The notes below the pieces were generated by a model. The model had not been told where the DNA came from. It worked only from the letters and a program-made list of their open reading frames with translations, and ran no database searches. 64,000 nt of DNA, taken from Phragmites australis (taxonomy: Eukaryota > Streptophyta > Magnoliopsida > Poales > Poaceae). The position numbers and the translations under genes are program-made. Where the stretch lies: assembly GCF_958298935.1 (NCBI RefSeq), contig NC_084939.1:5161501-5225500 (forward strand), read 5' to 3'. Numbering within the stretch: position 1 is the first letter of the stretch; each line of letters starts with the position of its first letter. Shown here piece by piece: positions 1 to 10,382 of this stretch.

Positions 1-415
1 TATATAATTTTCACATATGGACGGTTGTTGTATATAGCAATCGATGTGTCTGCATTATTGCAAAGTGGTGACCGCACATCACTATATCAACTGTCGTGAC
101 CACCGACCGGCCGGCCGGCCGGCCGGCGTCTCTTTCTTCGATTGAGCGCTCTGCCGGATGCACGGTGAATGGCTGCATGCTGGCATGCTGGGTGTACTCA
201 CTCCCGTCGTGCCATATGCGACCGACACACAGCCATGTGCATGTACGATCGATATGATGGAACCATGGAAGCTAGGCTGATGTGTACACAATGTGCATGC
301 ATGCATGTATGCCCATATATGGTTTGGCAGGTGATGATAGGTGACTGTAATGCATTGCATGTCATGTTTTTCCGGTGGCTGCTAGGTAGTACAACCAGGG
401 CCCCGCCACTACATT
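1..415. other. Gene-free stretch with CCGG microsatellite
   Basis: No supportable gene. A short (CCGG)n tract lies at about 106-127. The sequence around 90-165 (a run ending in tctctttcttcgattgag) resembles 32650-32710, so this is probably an older duplicated piece of the same locus. The open frames here have no protein-like composition. Confidence 0.5.
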
Positions 416-1262
416 TTGATCGAGGAAAAAAATGCAAAAATCCTTCTAAAAGTCACTTATATTTTGACTTTTCCTCAAAAATTGTTTTGTTAAAAAAACC
501 CTCCAAAAATTTAGTTTTGTTGAAAAACACACAAAAAATTAAAAAAACAAAATTAAAAAAATCACAAAAAATTCTAAAAAAAAACTAGAGACAATTCTAA
601 GACCTTTTGTGAAAAAAAATTTCAAAAATAATATCCTTTGCATCATATTTCACGGAGAGTAAGTTTGAAAAAGAAAAAGAAAAATGTGCAGCTCATTTAT
701 TAATTCGAGTTAAATACATAGTTAATTATTTACTAATCCAAAAATCATGAAACAATTTTTTTTAGTCTTCTTACATGATTCTCTATCTTCTAAAAATAGA
801 TGAAATCTTGAAATAATTATTGTAACGTGTAGGATTGAGTAAATGTGTTGCAGATAGATTAATTCATATATAATCCATAACACCCCCAAAATTAGTGAAA
901 CCACTTTTATTAGTTTACTTAAATAATTATTTGTGTAGAAAAATAATGGTATACATGAAAAAGTTAAAATAACATGAGTTAATAAATGAGCCGCACATTT
1001 TTCCTTTTTTTTTTCAAATTTCCTCTCCATGAAATATGATGCAAATGATATTATTTTTGAAAACAAATTTCATAGAAGGTCTTAGAATTGTCTCTAGTTT
1101 GTTTTAGAATTTTGTTGTGATTTTTTTATTTTTTTGAATTTTTGAGGGGTTTTTTGCAACAAAGTCAAACTTTTGACGGTATTTTTTTTGCAACAAAACA
1201 ACTTTTGGGAGGAAAATCAAAATCCAAGTAACTTTGGGGTTGCATTTTCCCCTTTGATCGAT
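416..1262. mobile_element. Foldback (long inverted repeat) element
   Basis: Two arms of about 300 bp, at 416-720 and about 965-1262, are imperfect reverse complements over nearly their whole length. Shared blocks include actagagacaattctaag with its complement, and the gcatcatatttca block. The arms are separated by an AT-rich spacer of about 245 bp. Outer ends pair as ttgatcgag and its counterpart near 1250-1260. This is the architecture of a foldback or long-TIR MITE, possibly MULE-derived. No transposase is present and I could not find a convincing target-site duplication. A transcript through it would form a long hairpin. Confidence 0.7.
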
Positions 1263-1737
1263 GAATTTATTAACCTCACCACTTGCTAAGGGTACAAGAA
1301 TACGATCTATAATTGGCCAATAAAAAAACATTCCCTATCCTTAGACCTATAAATTACCATATTAATCAGAAAAAAATAAAACAAAATATTCCTATACCTG
1401 TTTATAAATTAATCACTACTATTATTATGAAAAAATTAACCCAAATTACATATATGTCCGTATTTTTATTAGCTACCTCTGTCATTATTAAAAGATGAAG
1501 CCAAGTGCCGGCATAAAAATCTCCTATGCCTAAGTGAGAGGGTTTTGGAAAGTTTGAGATAAGAAATATTATCTACGTGAGATTTCTTTTTTTTCTTCAG
1601 AATAGGCGGCTACAAAGGGTCTTCCAGTGCCAGCGCTGGAATCGAATCTAGGTCGCCGGCTTGGGAGGGAGGCTATGTGAGATTTCTATCTGTATCTGAG
1701 AGACTTTGGAAACTTTGAGATATATTCACGTGAGAAA
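1263..1737. other. Gene-free stretch with short local repeat
   Basis: No gene seen. A motif (tttggaaagtttgagata, then an acgtgag box) occurs at about 1545-1580 and again at about 1700-1735, suggesting a small duplication. A sequence around 1630-1670 weakly resembles a tRNA B-box but has no A-box partner. Confidence 0.4.
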
Positions 1738-1933
1738 GATGCACTCAAAGATTGATTCAACATGTGACTGGGCGCAGCCAACCAGCATGGGGTCGAGCAC
1801 GAGTTGAGCAGAGCTTGTGTTGACCAAGGTGAACTCGTCGTCGTGCTCCACGAGCCGGTGGGAAAGCGCCATCAGATGGATGAATACATGGCCTTGGGCA
1901 TGGAAGCACAACCAGGACGTGAGGTGCCGCCAT
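1738..1933 (-). pseudogene. UDP-glycosyltransferase N-terminal fragment
   Basis: Read on the minus strand from an ATG at 1933, the first residues are MAAPHVLVVL. After a one-base frameshift near 1905 the other frame continues with AQGHVFIHLMALSHRLVEH and then FTLVNT. This is the N-terminal acceptor-domain signature of plant family-1 UGTs (PH-hydrophobic-PAQGH-PLM-LS-RL-F-VNT), closest in my memory to the UGT83A group. Only about 60 of the roughly 460 family residues remain; the C-terminal PSPG box is absent. It is a nonfunctional fragment, either captured by a transposon or left from a deleted gene. The frameshift and truncation are seen directly; the family call is from motif recognition. 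Confidence 0.6.
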
Positions 1934-2214
1934 GATGGGAGAAGGAGAACGGAAGCCAAACCAAGAAGTCGCTCGGCAGTTGAAAGCTTTGTGCGTGCAA
2001 TGGTAAAAGTTAGAGGAGATAAACGGTAGACCAAGAAGCGCCATCTTCTTCGTTAGCTCGCTACCAAAATCGAGGTTTGATTGAACCCAACAGTTTGGGA
2101 CGACGATGAGGAGATTGACGAGGGCGCGTCCCACCACTAGATTACCACCATCGACGGTGATCCTTACGACGGGGATGGTGAGAGAGTCGGTGACTCAACT
2201 TTTGGACATCCCTT

Positions 2215-3559
2215 CACTGTTACAGAACATGGCTTTACTGTCGGTTCTAAACTAGGTTTTACTATCGGTTTTAGAACCGGCAGTACGTAACGGGCAGTGA
2301 TAGCCGGATTGCTATCATTGCCGGCCGTTATCCACCGGTAGTGAAGTCTTTTTTCCAAAAAAAAGAGAAAAAAACGCACCTAGGACCCTGCCGTGGATCC
2401 TACCATCGCCACAACACAAAAGTGCGGTGGCACGAAGGCCACCGCCACACAGAAATGTGAGGGCACGAAGGCCACCGTCACATCACAGAAAAGCTGTTAA
2501 ACCATTCCTAAGACTCGATTATTAAATCATTCTTCTCGTGTTACTAAAACAAATGGTCAAAGAAAAGATAAGGAAAAACCGAAGAGCATGCACTTTGTGC
2601 TTCTCATCCCACAAGATCTTCCCGGAGTTGGTCTGATACTTCTCCAAGATCTTGGACAGCATGCCACCAAACAAAAGATTACATCTTTGCAATCAATTCC
2701 AAGCGCATGGTAAAAAGAGAGAAAAAAGATAAAAAAAACAAGCCTAAAGAAATGTACCTGGTCCTAGGTGAGCAGTAGTCGTAGAGCTTACCGCTGCTGG
2801 AGAGGATGACGACGCCAACCTTGGTGTCGTAGAGCACGTCAATCTTGCGGGCCTTCTTGATGATCTCGGCCCGCCACTTGGAGAAGTCACCTGCCGGTTG
2901 GTGGAGTTCTTGATCCTCTTGATCTCTATATTGTCGCGCCTCATCCTTTGCTCCTTACTTTCACCTCCTCAACCCCCAACGAGAGCTCGAAGAAGAACCA
3001 ACCCGGGACCACTTCCTCTTCCTCCCCTTGAGCAGCCAAAGTGATCTGGATCTTTGTATGGGAGCGGATGTCATGGATGGGGGAAGAGGCCAGAATAGGG
3101 TACGGTGAGGGAGTAAAGTAGGTCGCCATGGAGGCGGCGCTCAGTCGGAGATGAGGCGGCCGAACCTCACTCTCTCAATCTCCTTTCTCACCTTCTCCCC
3201 TTTCTCTTGGGTGGATTGAGGAGATAAGGTCGGATCGAAGGAGGAGGTGCTACGGACTTAGATTTTTTTAAGTTGTGGCTGGCCAGAGGACCGGATGTGA
3301 TGCGTATTAAATGGATACAATCAAAAATTCGGGTTCGAAATAATATTCACTGCCGGTTGGTATTAGACCGACAGTGATAGTATCACTGTCGGTATTTAAT
3401 ACGGACCAGCAGTGATGCCCCTTATCACTGCTGGTTCACAAGCTATGATGGCTGATTTTTTCCGTGCAGCTTATGAACTAGCAGTGATGCCCCATCACTG
3501 CTGGCCCATTAGGAACCGACAGTGATGGGTCAGCATATAAGACCAGTTTTGCAGTAGTG
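2215..3559. mobile_element. Non-autonomous CACTA element carrying MADS-box exons
   Basis: The left end reads CACTGTTACAGAAC and the right end, reverse-complemented, reads CACTACTGCAAAAC. Both are flanked by the 3-bp direct repeat CTT (2212-2214 and 3560-3562), as expected for En/Spm (CACTA) insertion. Subterminal regions (2220-2345 and 3340-3550) hold many copies of a cactgtcggt/cactgctggt motif in both orientations, typical transposase-binding repeats. The 1,345-bp element encodes no transposase. Instead its interior carries two exons of a MADS-box gene on the minus strand. It is a gene-capturing (Pack-type) CACTA. Confidence 0.85.
2588..2944 (-). pseudogene. Captured PISTILLATA-like MADS-box exons 1 and 2
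   Basis: From an ATG at 2944 the frame gives MRRDNIEIKRIKNSTNRQVT, the start of a MADS DNA-binding domain (family norm MGRGKIEIKRIENSTNRQ). A one-base deletion near 2887 shifts the frame; the next frame supplies the rest of the domain (KKARKIDVLYD, then GVVILSSSGKLYDYC) up to a GT splice donor near 2754. After a retained intron, 2588-2672 reads LSKILEKYQTNSGKILW and DEKHK, the start of the I region, again ending at a GT donor. This combination matches grass B-class PISTILLATA/GLOBOSA genes (OsMADS2/OsMADS4 type). The K and C regions are missing. It lies entirely inside the CACTA at 2215-3559, so it is a captured, frameshifted fragment. Confidence 0.85.
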
Positions 3560-3562
3560 CTT

Positions 3563-3916
3563 CAGAGGTATGGTCATTCGTTCCATTCACGCGATTATTT
3601 TCTCGTGGATGTCAGGCTTCGAAGGTGGAGTGGATCAACACCCGCATCTTACTCAGGATTCTAGGGTACAGCCGTGGCAGGTGGCGAGAAGTAAGTTGAA
3701 TGGTGGCCAAGGCGTGGGGCCGTCATGGCATGTAAAGTCAAGGGCGGTTGCATGAGGGGAAGTTCTGAGATTTCGCTATGGTGTCCCTTCAACGCACCTG
3801 ATCCCTAACCCTAAAACCACCCTCCAATAAGGTCACTAGCCCCGTGCTCTTCTCTTCATAAATTGCTCCTCCACTTCTGGTCTGAAACTCCCACTTCTCT
3901 TCCTTCCTCAAATCTG
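3563..3916 (+). other. Gene-free stretch upstream of tandem repeat
   Basis: No gene is supportable. A CT-rich, intron/UTR-like segment at 3790-3915 contains two accctaa-like motifs and precedes the 240-bp tandem repeat and the zinc-knuckle pseudogene. It may be the old upstream region of that pseudogene. Confidence 0.35.
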
Positions 3917-4391
3917 GTGTGGAAAGGGACCGTGCAAGGTGATACGATCGTTTTGTGTTGTGGTTTCCTCTCCAATCCCTACAGAGAGTAAGAGTTCCCT
4001 TATCATCATGGTGGGGAGGAATGGATGGGGGTGCTCCTCGTCATGTTGGGTTCAGTGCTGTTCGATCTGGCCGGGGAAATGGTCGTACGCCAACATGAAG
4101 TGGATTTGGCTAGGGTACTGGAGAACCACATTGTTCCTGGCAGGAAAAGTGAACGGGTGTGGAAAGGGACCGTGCAAGGTGATACGATCATTCGCTATTG
4201 TGGTTTCCTCTCCAATCCCTGCAAAGAGTAAGAGTTCCCTTATCATCATGGTGGGGAGGAATGGATGGGGGTGCTCCTCGTCATGTTGGGTTAGGTGTTG
4301 GTCGATCTGGCCGGGGAAATGGTCGCCAGCGTGAAGTGGATTTGGCTGGGGTACTGGAGAACCACATTGTTCCTGGCAGGAAAAAGGAATG
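3917..4391 (+). repeat. Two-copy 240-bp tandem repeat
   Basis: Copies at 3917-4156 and 4157-4391 both begin gtgtggaaagggaccgtgca and are nearly identical, differing by scattered substitutions and a few missing bases in the second. Each has open frames but with no recognised domain, and the frames differ between copies. This looks like a recent local duplication. Confidence 0.9.
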
Positions 4392-4726
4392 GGTGGATCA
4401 AGATCTGACCCACCGCCTCAAGATCTGCAGGATCCACAGGCGCAATCACTGTATCCCTGGGCTGCTGCCATGGCTGTTGAGTCCAGCATGGGCCATCTTG
4501 ATCATAGAGAAGAGATAAGGCAGGAACGTGTTCCTAGCGATGAGTAAGGCAAAAAGAAAAATAGGCGGGTGAGACCACCACTATGCCTGCGAACCCCCCC
4601 CCCCCCCCATGTTCAGTCCTCATAGATTGTGTTGGCTAGATTTGTGTCTGTTGGCGGTGGATTTGATACTACTACATAGTACATTCACATGTACAACATC
4701 CCATCTCCTCTTCTGGACGTGATGTT
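4392..4726. other. Gene-free stretch with poly-C tract
   Basis: Nothing coding recognised except the possible upstream part of the zinc-knuckle pseudogene. A run of about 18 C lies at 4591-4610. Confidence 0.4.
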
Positions 4727-5298
4727 GGTGTAAATTTTGAAGTTGGTGCTTGTTATGGGTGTGGATCTTTTGATCATCATGTTGGGGAATGTCCTTCTTT
4801 GCTTAGATGTGTAAGATGTGGAAGGGAGGGGCACAACTCTCGTCTTTGCCCTGAAAAGAATCTCTAGGAATTTGTGGTATCAATGTGTGGTGTTCACATC
4901 TAAGGGCAAGCATTTTTCTTTATTAAGAACGTTCCTAATGCTAGTGCAGTAAATGAGAGAGCTAGCTTAGCCATGATCACGATAGTTAGATGAGTGGCCA
5001 CTGCGCAACAAAGTGAACAAGAGTTCTAGGATTTGTTTGGAAATGCTTGGAGGTGTCATGCGAAACAGTGGTCGGAGACCCAGTTTAGTATGTGTTTCTC
5101 TAATGCTCGCAAGATTGAACAATGGGCCCAGTTCACTACTATGTGGATGAGGAGAGCTAATGCTAAAATTAGGGTTTCCCAATGGGATCCAGCTCTAAAC
5201 TGCTACAGCCTAAGCATGGCGTGCCCTTGGAGCATGAACACAAGAAAAGCGATGCAAACACTCAATGATTCCAGGATTGAGTGTTTTGCAAATCCATA
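4727..5298 (+). pseudogene. Double CCHC zinc-knuckle protein, decayed
   Basis: The frame from 4727 encodes CYGCGSFDHHVGEC followed closely by CVRCGREGHNSRLC: two perfect CX2CX4HX4C zinc knuckles in about 35 residues. A stop (TAG, 4865-4867) follows. Downstream, 5033-5300 reads like the DUF4283-type domain that often accompanies such knuckles in grass retroelement-like proteins (pattern NAWRCHAKQWSETQFSMCF), again broken by stops. Comparable grass proteins are multi-copy and probably derive from LINE or gag-like genes. The knuckles are certain; the downstream domain is a weaker match. No intact reading frame joins the pieces. Confidence 0.6.
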
Positions 5299-5300
5299 GT

Positions 5301-5689
5301 GAGGAAATCAGACGAAATTAAGTGTGCAGAGCTAGGTTGATGCTCTGTTAAGTGTGATGTGGAAAAGCTTCTGCACAATGAACTTTACTATAATTATTCA
5401 TTCTTTTCTGTGTAAAAGTATTTGTAGGTGTTACTACTTATACCAGTAAAATCCATATACAAACTTTTTTGCTTCGTCAATATACAAACGACGTGAAAAG
5501 GAAAAACCTACTGACTCCATGTTTGAAGTGTTGAAATTTCAATTCAATTACGCTGATATTTCTTGGGCGTCCTTATACTTAATATTCTGCTAAAAATAGA
5601 AGCCATAATATTTTTATATATCAAAATTTATCAATTCTAGCCACGCAATTGTGGGGTCACTTTGCTAGTTTAATATTAACGTGCCAAGG
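5301..5689. other. Gene-free AT-rich stretch
   Basis: I see no gene, repeat or terminal signature in this segment. Confidence 0.4.
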
Positions 5690-7380
5690 AAACCACGAAT
5701 TCAATTATTCGCCTAGAGTTGCCATCTAATTAAATTGTTCCGCGTAGGTTAGCATGATTGCATCCACTTCATATGTTTGTATTTGATGTTCTGTTGTACG
5801 GTAAATTCGAACGAGTTTGGTAAATAAGTTCAACCAAACTGTACTGTTTTCAAGCGCCACCAGAAACCTAAATTTACCCAAATGTCGAAACCTGTCAAGT
5901 CGGGAAATTTTTTCCAGGCATGAGGCCATCAATAAAACCGCTCAACGCTGATTGGTTGCGAAAATAGAATTTGGCTAACGCTTCTTTGTCCAGAAAATAA
6001 TCTGTAGAGGTGAGGATGATTCGAAAGATCATAATCCTATCTGCATGTAGAGGTGAAAACTGATCGGATAATTTTTTATATTGTTCGGACTGATTCTGAG
6101 TCTGGTTCTAATTAATTCGGAACTATTTTCACCCCTGTCTGCATGTAGTTGCATATATAGGATGATGACCGTGACTTTGTTAAATATGGACGATTGCTAG
6201 TTTGTCTCTTATCCTCATCTTCCAACCACATGTGGTTACAAGTAAGATCAATGATATTGCTTTCGCCCGTCTCTGTGTATCTCCCAAATGGCGACATTTG
6301 TACGTGTGTAGTGGTGGGGTATCTCATTATCGTCATCCCAACTTCAGTATTTTAATCGCCGTTACTTCCAAATGTTACTCTAAAAATGCCGCTGAATTAA
6401 GCTTGAAAGCAATTTCCAATTCCACCAGCATCGTTTGCTTTCTTAACGATCCAATCACATGATCTGATGCGGTCTCTCGATCCGCATAATCAAACGCATC
6501 TATGAATATGTACATGTTCATAAAGTAATCATAGGTCACCTCTCATATATAAGAGCATATACCATAACGTGCTTAGAGGATGTGCTTATGAAAAATCGGG
6601 TTTTTTTTGAACTGCAGTAGCATAAATGTTTAGATGAAGAGTAATATGCTTATTTAAATACCATCATTTATATTAATGCTAACCAGATAGTTAATTATAT
6701 TTAAATATCTGTAGTCTTTGTTTGTATTAAAAATTATAATTTTTATATATATGTTTAGCACTCTATTTTCTTAAACAATTAGCTATAAACATCTAGCATT
6801 ATTTATACCTAAGGTTGTTGATAAGCATCGTCAGTTACGACACAAATTTTTTGAAGCTTTCCCTCTCACAGAGTGCAAACAACTAATCCATGCTTGCATG
6901 ATACTATTAAATATATTTTTTCGACTTTGTGTATTTATGCACATGCGCACACAAAGACCAACAATATTTTACTTGTTACTTTATCAATAATATTTTCTTA
7001 TAACGTGCACTCATGTCGATGTGACAGTGATGATGACAATGGGTGTTAAGAAATTTCCTAAATGCATGGTTTTGCTGGTATACCTATACGAATCATTTGA
7101 TTCGCTTATAGGATAACAAAGCCAACGTATATTCTTTTTTCCTTAGTTACATTATTTAGTCTCTCTCTACAAATTCCAATGCTCCAAATAAGATAATGTG
7201 GTCTGGAAGTCTGTTCCAATCCAGTATCATAAATACATTATTCCCTACGAGATTGGAAGATCTTTTTTGTTATCGTTTATCAATCCTTGAGAGAGAATAA
7301 AATATTAATCACGAAGTCTGACTTGTCCACCATAAGCTAAATTATACTGCTGGAGAACTGGTAGTAGTAGTAGCTCATTT
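5690..7380. repeat. Duplicated segment A, upstream part
   Basis: This stretch has no gene but is paralogous to other parts of the window. About 5690-5940 matches 36150-36260 joined to 46247-46390 (the flanks of the large CACTA). About 6180-6560 matches 46700-47000, with an extra short match at 47890-48030 (shared block aatggcgacatttgt). About 6815-6905 matches 47020-47140. About 7190-7320 matches 23990-24110. Divergence is appreciable, so the duplications are not very recent. Confidence 0.8.
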
Positions 7381-7529
7381 TTAAGGAAACATCAAGCTAG
7401 CATCAGCTGATTGCTGGATTTGTTTAAATAGATTAGATTTGGCGCGCCTTTCTCGTCGTCTCCGTTGCGTTGCCACTCCTGCCCACCCACTCGCTCCGTC
7501 CCGTCCATGTGGCGTCGCCACCTCCGCTT

Positions 7530-7536
7530 TATATAA
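7530..7536 (+). promoter_or_regulatory. TATA box of RING gene 1
   Basis: TATATAA, 98 bp upstream of the ATG at 7634. It is followed by a C/T-rich leader. The paralogous gene has an equivalent box at 24973-24980, so the element is conserved between copies. Transcription probably begins about 30 bp downstream. Confidence 0.7.
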
Positions 7537-7633
7537 TAAGCCCTTCCCCACCCCCTCGGTCACCTCGTCTACTCTGTTCGCTCTCTCGGCTTCTCCCCTC
7601 CTGACGTCCCTCTTACAGAGAAAGCTTCCTGAC

Positions 7634-8596
7634 ATGGCCGTGCAAGCGCAATTCGGCGGCCTCACCGGGTGCTTGGCCGAGGAGCAAATGCGGGCGCTGA
7701 GGAACTACGACACGCTCTTGTCCGCCGCGGAGGCCGCGGGCAACAACGGGTGCCAGTGCAACTGCGCCGGCGTGCTCAGCGGCTCGCAGAGCGAGCTGAC
7801 TTGTAATGGTGGTAGTGGGGTGGTGGTGTCGCGGAAGCGCAGCAGGGAGATTGAGCCCGAGCAGTACGTGTCGACCTCGTCGGCGGCGTTGCTGCCGATC
7901 CCGGGGTTGCAGAAGTTGGCGATCGTGGGCGCGGCAAGCAGGATGGTGGAGTCGGGGGTGACGTCGACCTATGGCCGGCCCCCGGCGGCGTCGGTGGCGG
8001 ACGCGCTGGTGTCGGAGCTGTGCCTGCAGGGCGCGGAGATCGACGCGCTGGTGCGGGCCGAGTGCGACCGGCTGCGCGCCGGGCTGGAGCAGGCGCGCAA
8101 GCGGCAATGCCAGGCTCTGGTGCGGGCTGCCGCGGCGGGCGCGGCGTGCCGGCTAAGGGAGAAGAAGACAGAGCTCGAGGCCGCGCGCCGGCGCGCTGCG
8201 GACCTCGAGGAATGGGTCCGGCAGGCGGCCGCCGAGTGCCAGGCGTGGTGCGGCCTCGCGTGGAGCAACGAGGCCGTCGCCGCGGGGCTCCGCGCCACGC
8301 TCGACACCCTCCTCCTCCGCGGCGGCGCCCCGGCGCCCGGTGAGGAGGGCTTCGGTGACTCCGACCCAACCTCCCCCACTGCCGCGGCCGACGACGCGCA
8401 GTCCGGCTGCTTCGGGGCCAAGGAGGCACCGATGGACGGCAAATGGGCGTGCAAGGCGTGCGGCGAGCACGAGGCGTCGGTGCTGCTGCTACCGTGCCGG
8501 CACCTGTGCCTGTGCAAGGCGTGCGAGCCGACGCTGGACGCCTGCCCCGTCTGCCTCGCCGCCAAGAACGCCTCCATCCACATCGCCGCCAACTGA
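7634..8596 (+). CDS. BOI/SBP1-type RING E3 ubiquitin ligase, copy 1
   Basis: Single-exon gene for 320 residues. Residues 64-72 hold a basic patch (SRKRSRE), a possible nuclear signal. About 120-230 is an alanine/glutamate/arginine-rich predicted coiled coil, ending in the AWCGLAWSNEAVAAGLRATL region conserved in this family. The C-terminus is a C3HC4 RING with ligands C273, C276, C288, H290, C294, C297, C304 and C307. This order matches plant BOI/BRG and SBP1-type ligases, which transfer ubiquitin from an E2 to substrates; Arabidopsis members act in the nucleus on a MYB factor, restrain cell death and bind DELLA proteins. I chose the ATG at 7634 because it follows the TATA box by 98 bp and is the start shared with the paralogue; the frame stays open upstream to 7439 but that part includes the promoter. 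All zinc ligands are intact. Substrate is unknown. Confidence 0.92.
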   Translation: MAVQAQFGGLTGCLAEEQMRALRNYDTLLSAAEAAGNNGCQCNCAGVLSGSQSELTCNGGSGVVVSRKRSREIEPEQYVSTSSAALLPIPGLQKLAIVGAASRMVESGVTSTYGRPPAASVADALVSELCLQGAEIDALVRAECDRLRAGLEQARKRQCQALVRAAAAGAACRLREKKTELEAARRRAADLEEWVRQAAAECQAWCGLAWSNEAVAAGLRATLDTLLLRGGAPAPGEEGFGDSDPTSPTAAADDAQSGCFGAKEAPMDGKWACKACGEHEASVLLLPCRHLCLCKACEPTLDACPVCLAAKNASIHIAAN

Positions 8597-10240
8597 CCGC
8601 ATCAGCCGCCGTCCATGGCTTCTCGCGCGGTCGCGCCTCCGCCGATCTCGCTTACTAACTTCAGTTGAGTAATTAGTCAGCTAGATTAGACGAATTAATC
8701 TCGTTCCTTCTGTTCTTTTGGTGTGATCCCTATCCTAAGTCCTGACGTAAAATTACCGCTCGGTGGAAATGAAAGATCGAATAAGACTTTTGAGTACTGA
8801 TGTTACAATGGCATGTTCTCCAGCTCCAATCCTCTCTTCTTTCTTCTGTTTTCGTGAGATGAGTTGTTGCTCTGTGTTCGTCGGTTTGCATTTCCTCTGT
8901 CTGAAGAAAGGTTTCAGCAATTCAACTGCTGCATTGAGTGATCTGGGGGTCAGCTTTGGTTGCATGTTTGCAATGCAATTAAGTGGCTGTCGGTGCGTGC
9001 ACTGGTAGCATGATGCACGGCACGGCTCGGCTCATTCATGGCGCCGCCAGATCGTGAAGCATCTGCTGGCATTGCATTGATAGGCTGCGTAGCATGGATG
9101 CAGATTAATACTTCTAGCATGCGTCAGTGGTTGTGGGGGTCGTTTGCTCCCACGTTTTCCGAGGCCAAGTTACCAGTAGTACTTACCTCATTTGGATAGT
9201 TTTTTTCTAGTTTTTCTGAAAAATTAAAAACTATCTAAACCCATTTTTATTATAACTTTCAGTATTTTTTGACTGATTGAGAAAACGATTATAGTTAAAA
9301 TAAACTAAAAACAAAAAAAATTCTAACTTTTAATGTGCTGAGAAGCCATATAAGGGCCTGTTTATTTCAGTTGGAGATTCTGAAAAACAGTTTGTAGAAG
9401 GTATATTGTAAAAAGCTGGATTGTGAAAAACTTTTAGATTGTAGATTTAAAAAAAATTGATAAACAGTTTAGTAAAATAGACTTTCACAATCTATCAAAA
9501 ACTGAGAAAAAACAGCTTCTCATATTCCCACAATCCAACCAACAAATTTTAAAAAACTATAAAAAAAATTATCTATTTATTCCAGCTTCTAATTATAAAA
9601 ACTAAAAGCTACAGTCTAAAACTGAAACAAAAGGGACCCTAAATCAACCGCTCCCTTAACCCTGCTGCATTCTTCCTCCCCTCGCCTGAGTAGAGATGCT
9701 ACACGTGCGAGCACAGGAGAAGTTAATGTCAGCAGAATTACTACAGTAGAAAGATACTCCTTGTTATCCTTATCCTGTGTAGCCTGCCACTTTGTGCGCA
9801 GAAAAAAGCTTCAAGCAATTCAACTGCTGCATTGAGTGATGTGTGCTTTCATCAGCTTTGGTTGGATGCGATGGGATGCGATGCGATTGCTGTTGCAGAT
9901 GCCGCTGCCCATCGTGCATTGCCACAACCTTTTTCTGCAACCCTTACTGGGGCACGAGCAGCCTTGTCTATTTGGGGACACTGCTGTCACTGCGTTTATT
10001 TTATCCTGCTCGTCTTGTTCCGACGCGTGCAATGGCCTGCCAAATCGGGGCACAGTCACTGCACAGTGAAATTATTACGGGTACACCAGTGCTGCGTACA
10101 GTACTGTAGTGTGGTTGCAAATGACTTGCAATTGGGGTAAGGATCCAGCAGCTTTTGGGAGCAGCGCGAGTGCATTCATGCTTTGGATGGCTGTCGGCGC
10201 GTGCATGCACGGTGCACCGTTCATGGCGCCAGATTCGTTC
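8597..10240. repeat. Downstream flank of RING gene 1 with local duplication
   Basis: No second gene. The block caattcaactgctgcattgagtga occurs at 8919-8942 and again near 9817-9840, and the gtgcatgcacgg/catggcgcc block follows each, so this 3' region is itself partly duplicated. About 10010-10180 matches 26450-26610 downstream of RING gene 2 (for example cagcagctttygggagcagc), extending the A/B segmental paralogy. A Tourist-like MITE sits in the middle. Confidence 0.75.
9354..9639. mobile_element. Tourist-like (PIF/Harbinger) MITE
   Basis: A 286-bp AT-rich element. Its left end is GGGCCTGTTTATTTCAGTT; the right end reverse-complemented is GGGTCCCTTTTGTTTCAGTT. It is flanked by TAA at 9351-9353 and 9640-9642, the 3-bp duplication expected for PIF/Harbinger-mobilised MITEs. 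It has no coding capacity and is absent from the corresponding place downstream of RING gene 2. Confidence 0.75.
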
Positions 10241-10382
10241 ACCATCTCCAGGCCCGGTCCTGAGATTTTTTGGGTCCGGTGCAAAATTAAATATAGGACC
10301 TAAATATATTTATATTGATACCGATAAAAACTTAAATTACATAAAAAATAATATTTATATGGAATACTTCAAACATATTACT

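Noticed and set aside
1625..1680. tRNA or SINE with gaatcgaatc box
   Set aside because: No A-box, no cloverleaf and no poly-A or T tail at a suitable distance.
7439..7633. Upstream in-frame extension of RING gene 1 (and of gene 2, 24784-25053)
   Set aside because: The extensions contain the TATA boxes and leaders and are not conserved as protein; the ATGs at 7634 and 25054 are shared by the paralogues.
7613..8592. Long antisense frames opposite the RING genes (also 25125-26125)
   Set aside because: They are Arg/Pro/Ala/Ser-rich shadows of GC-rich coding sequence with no domain or promoter.
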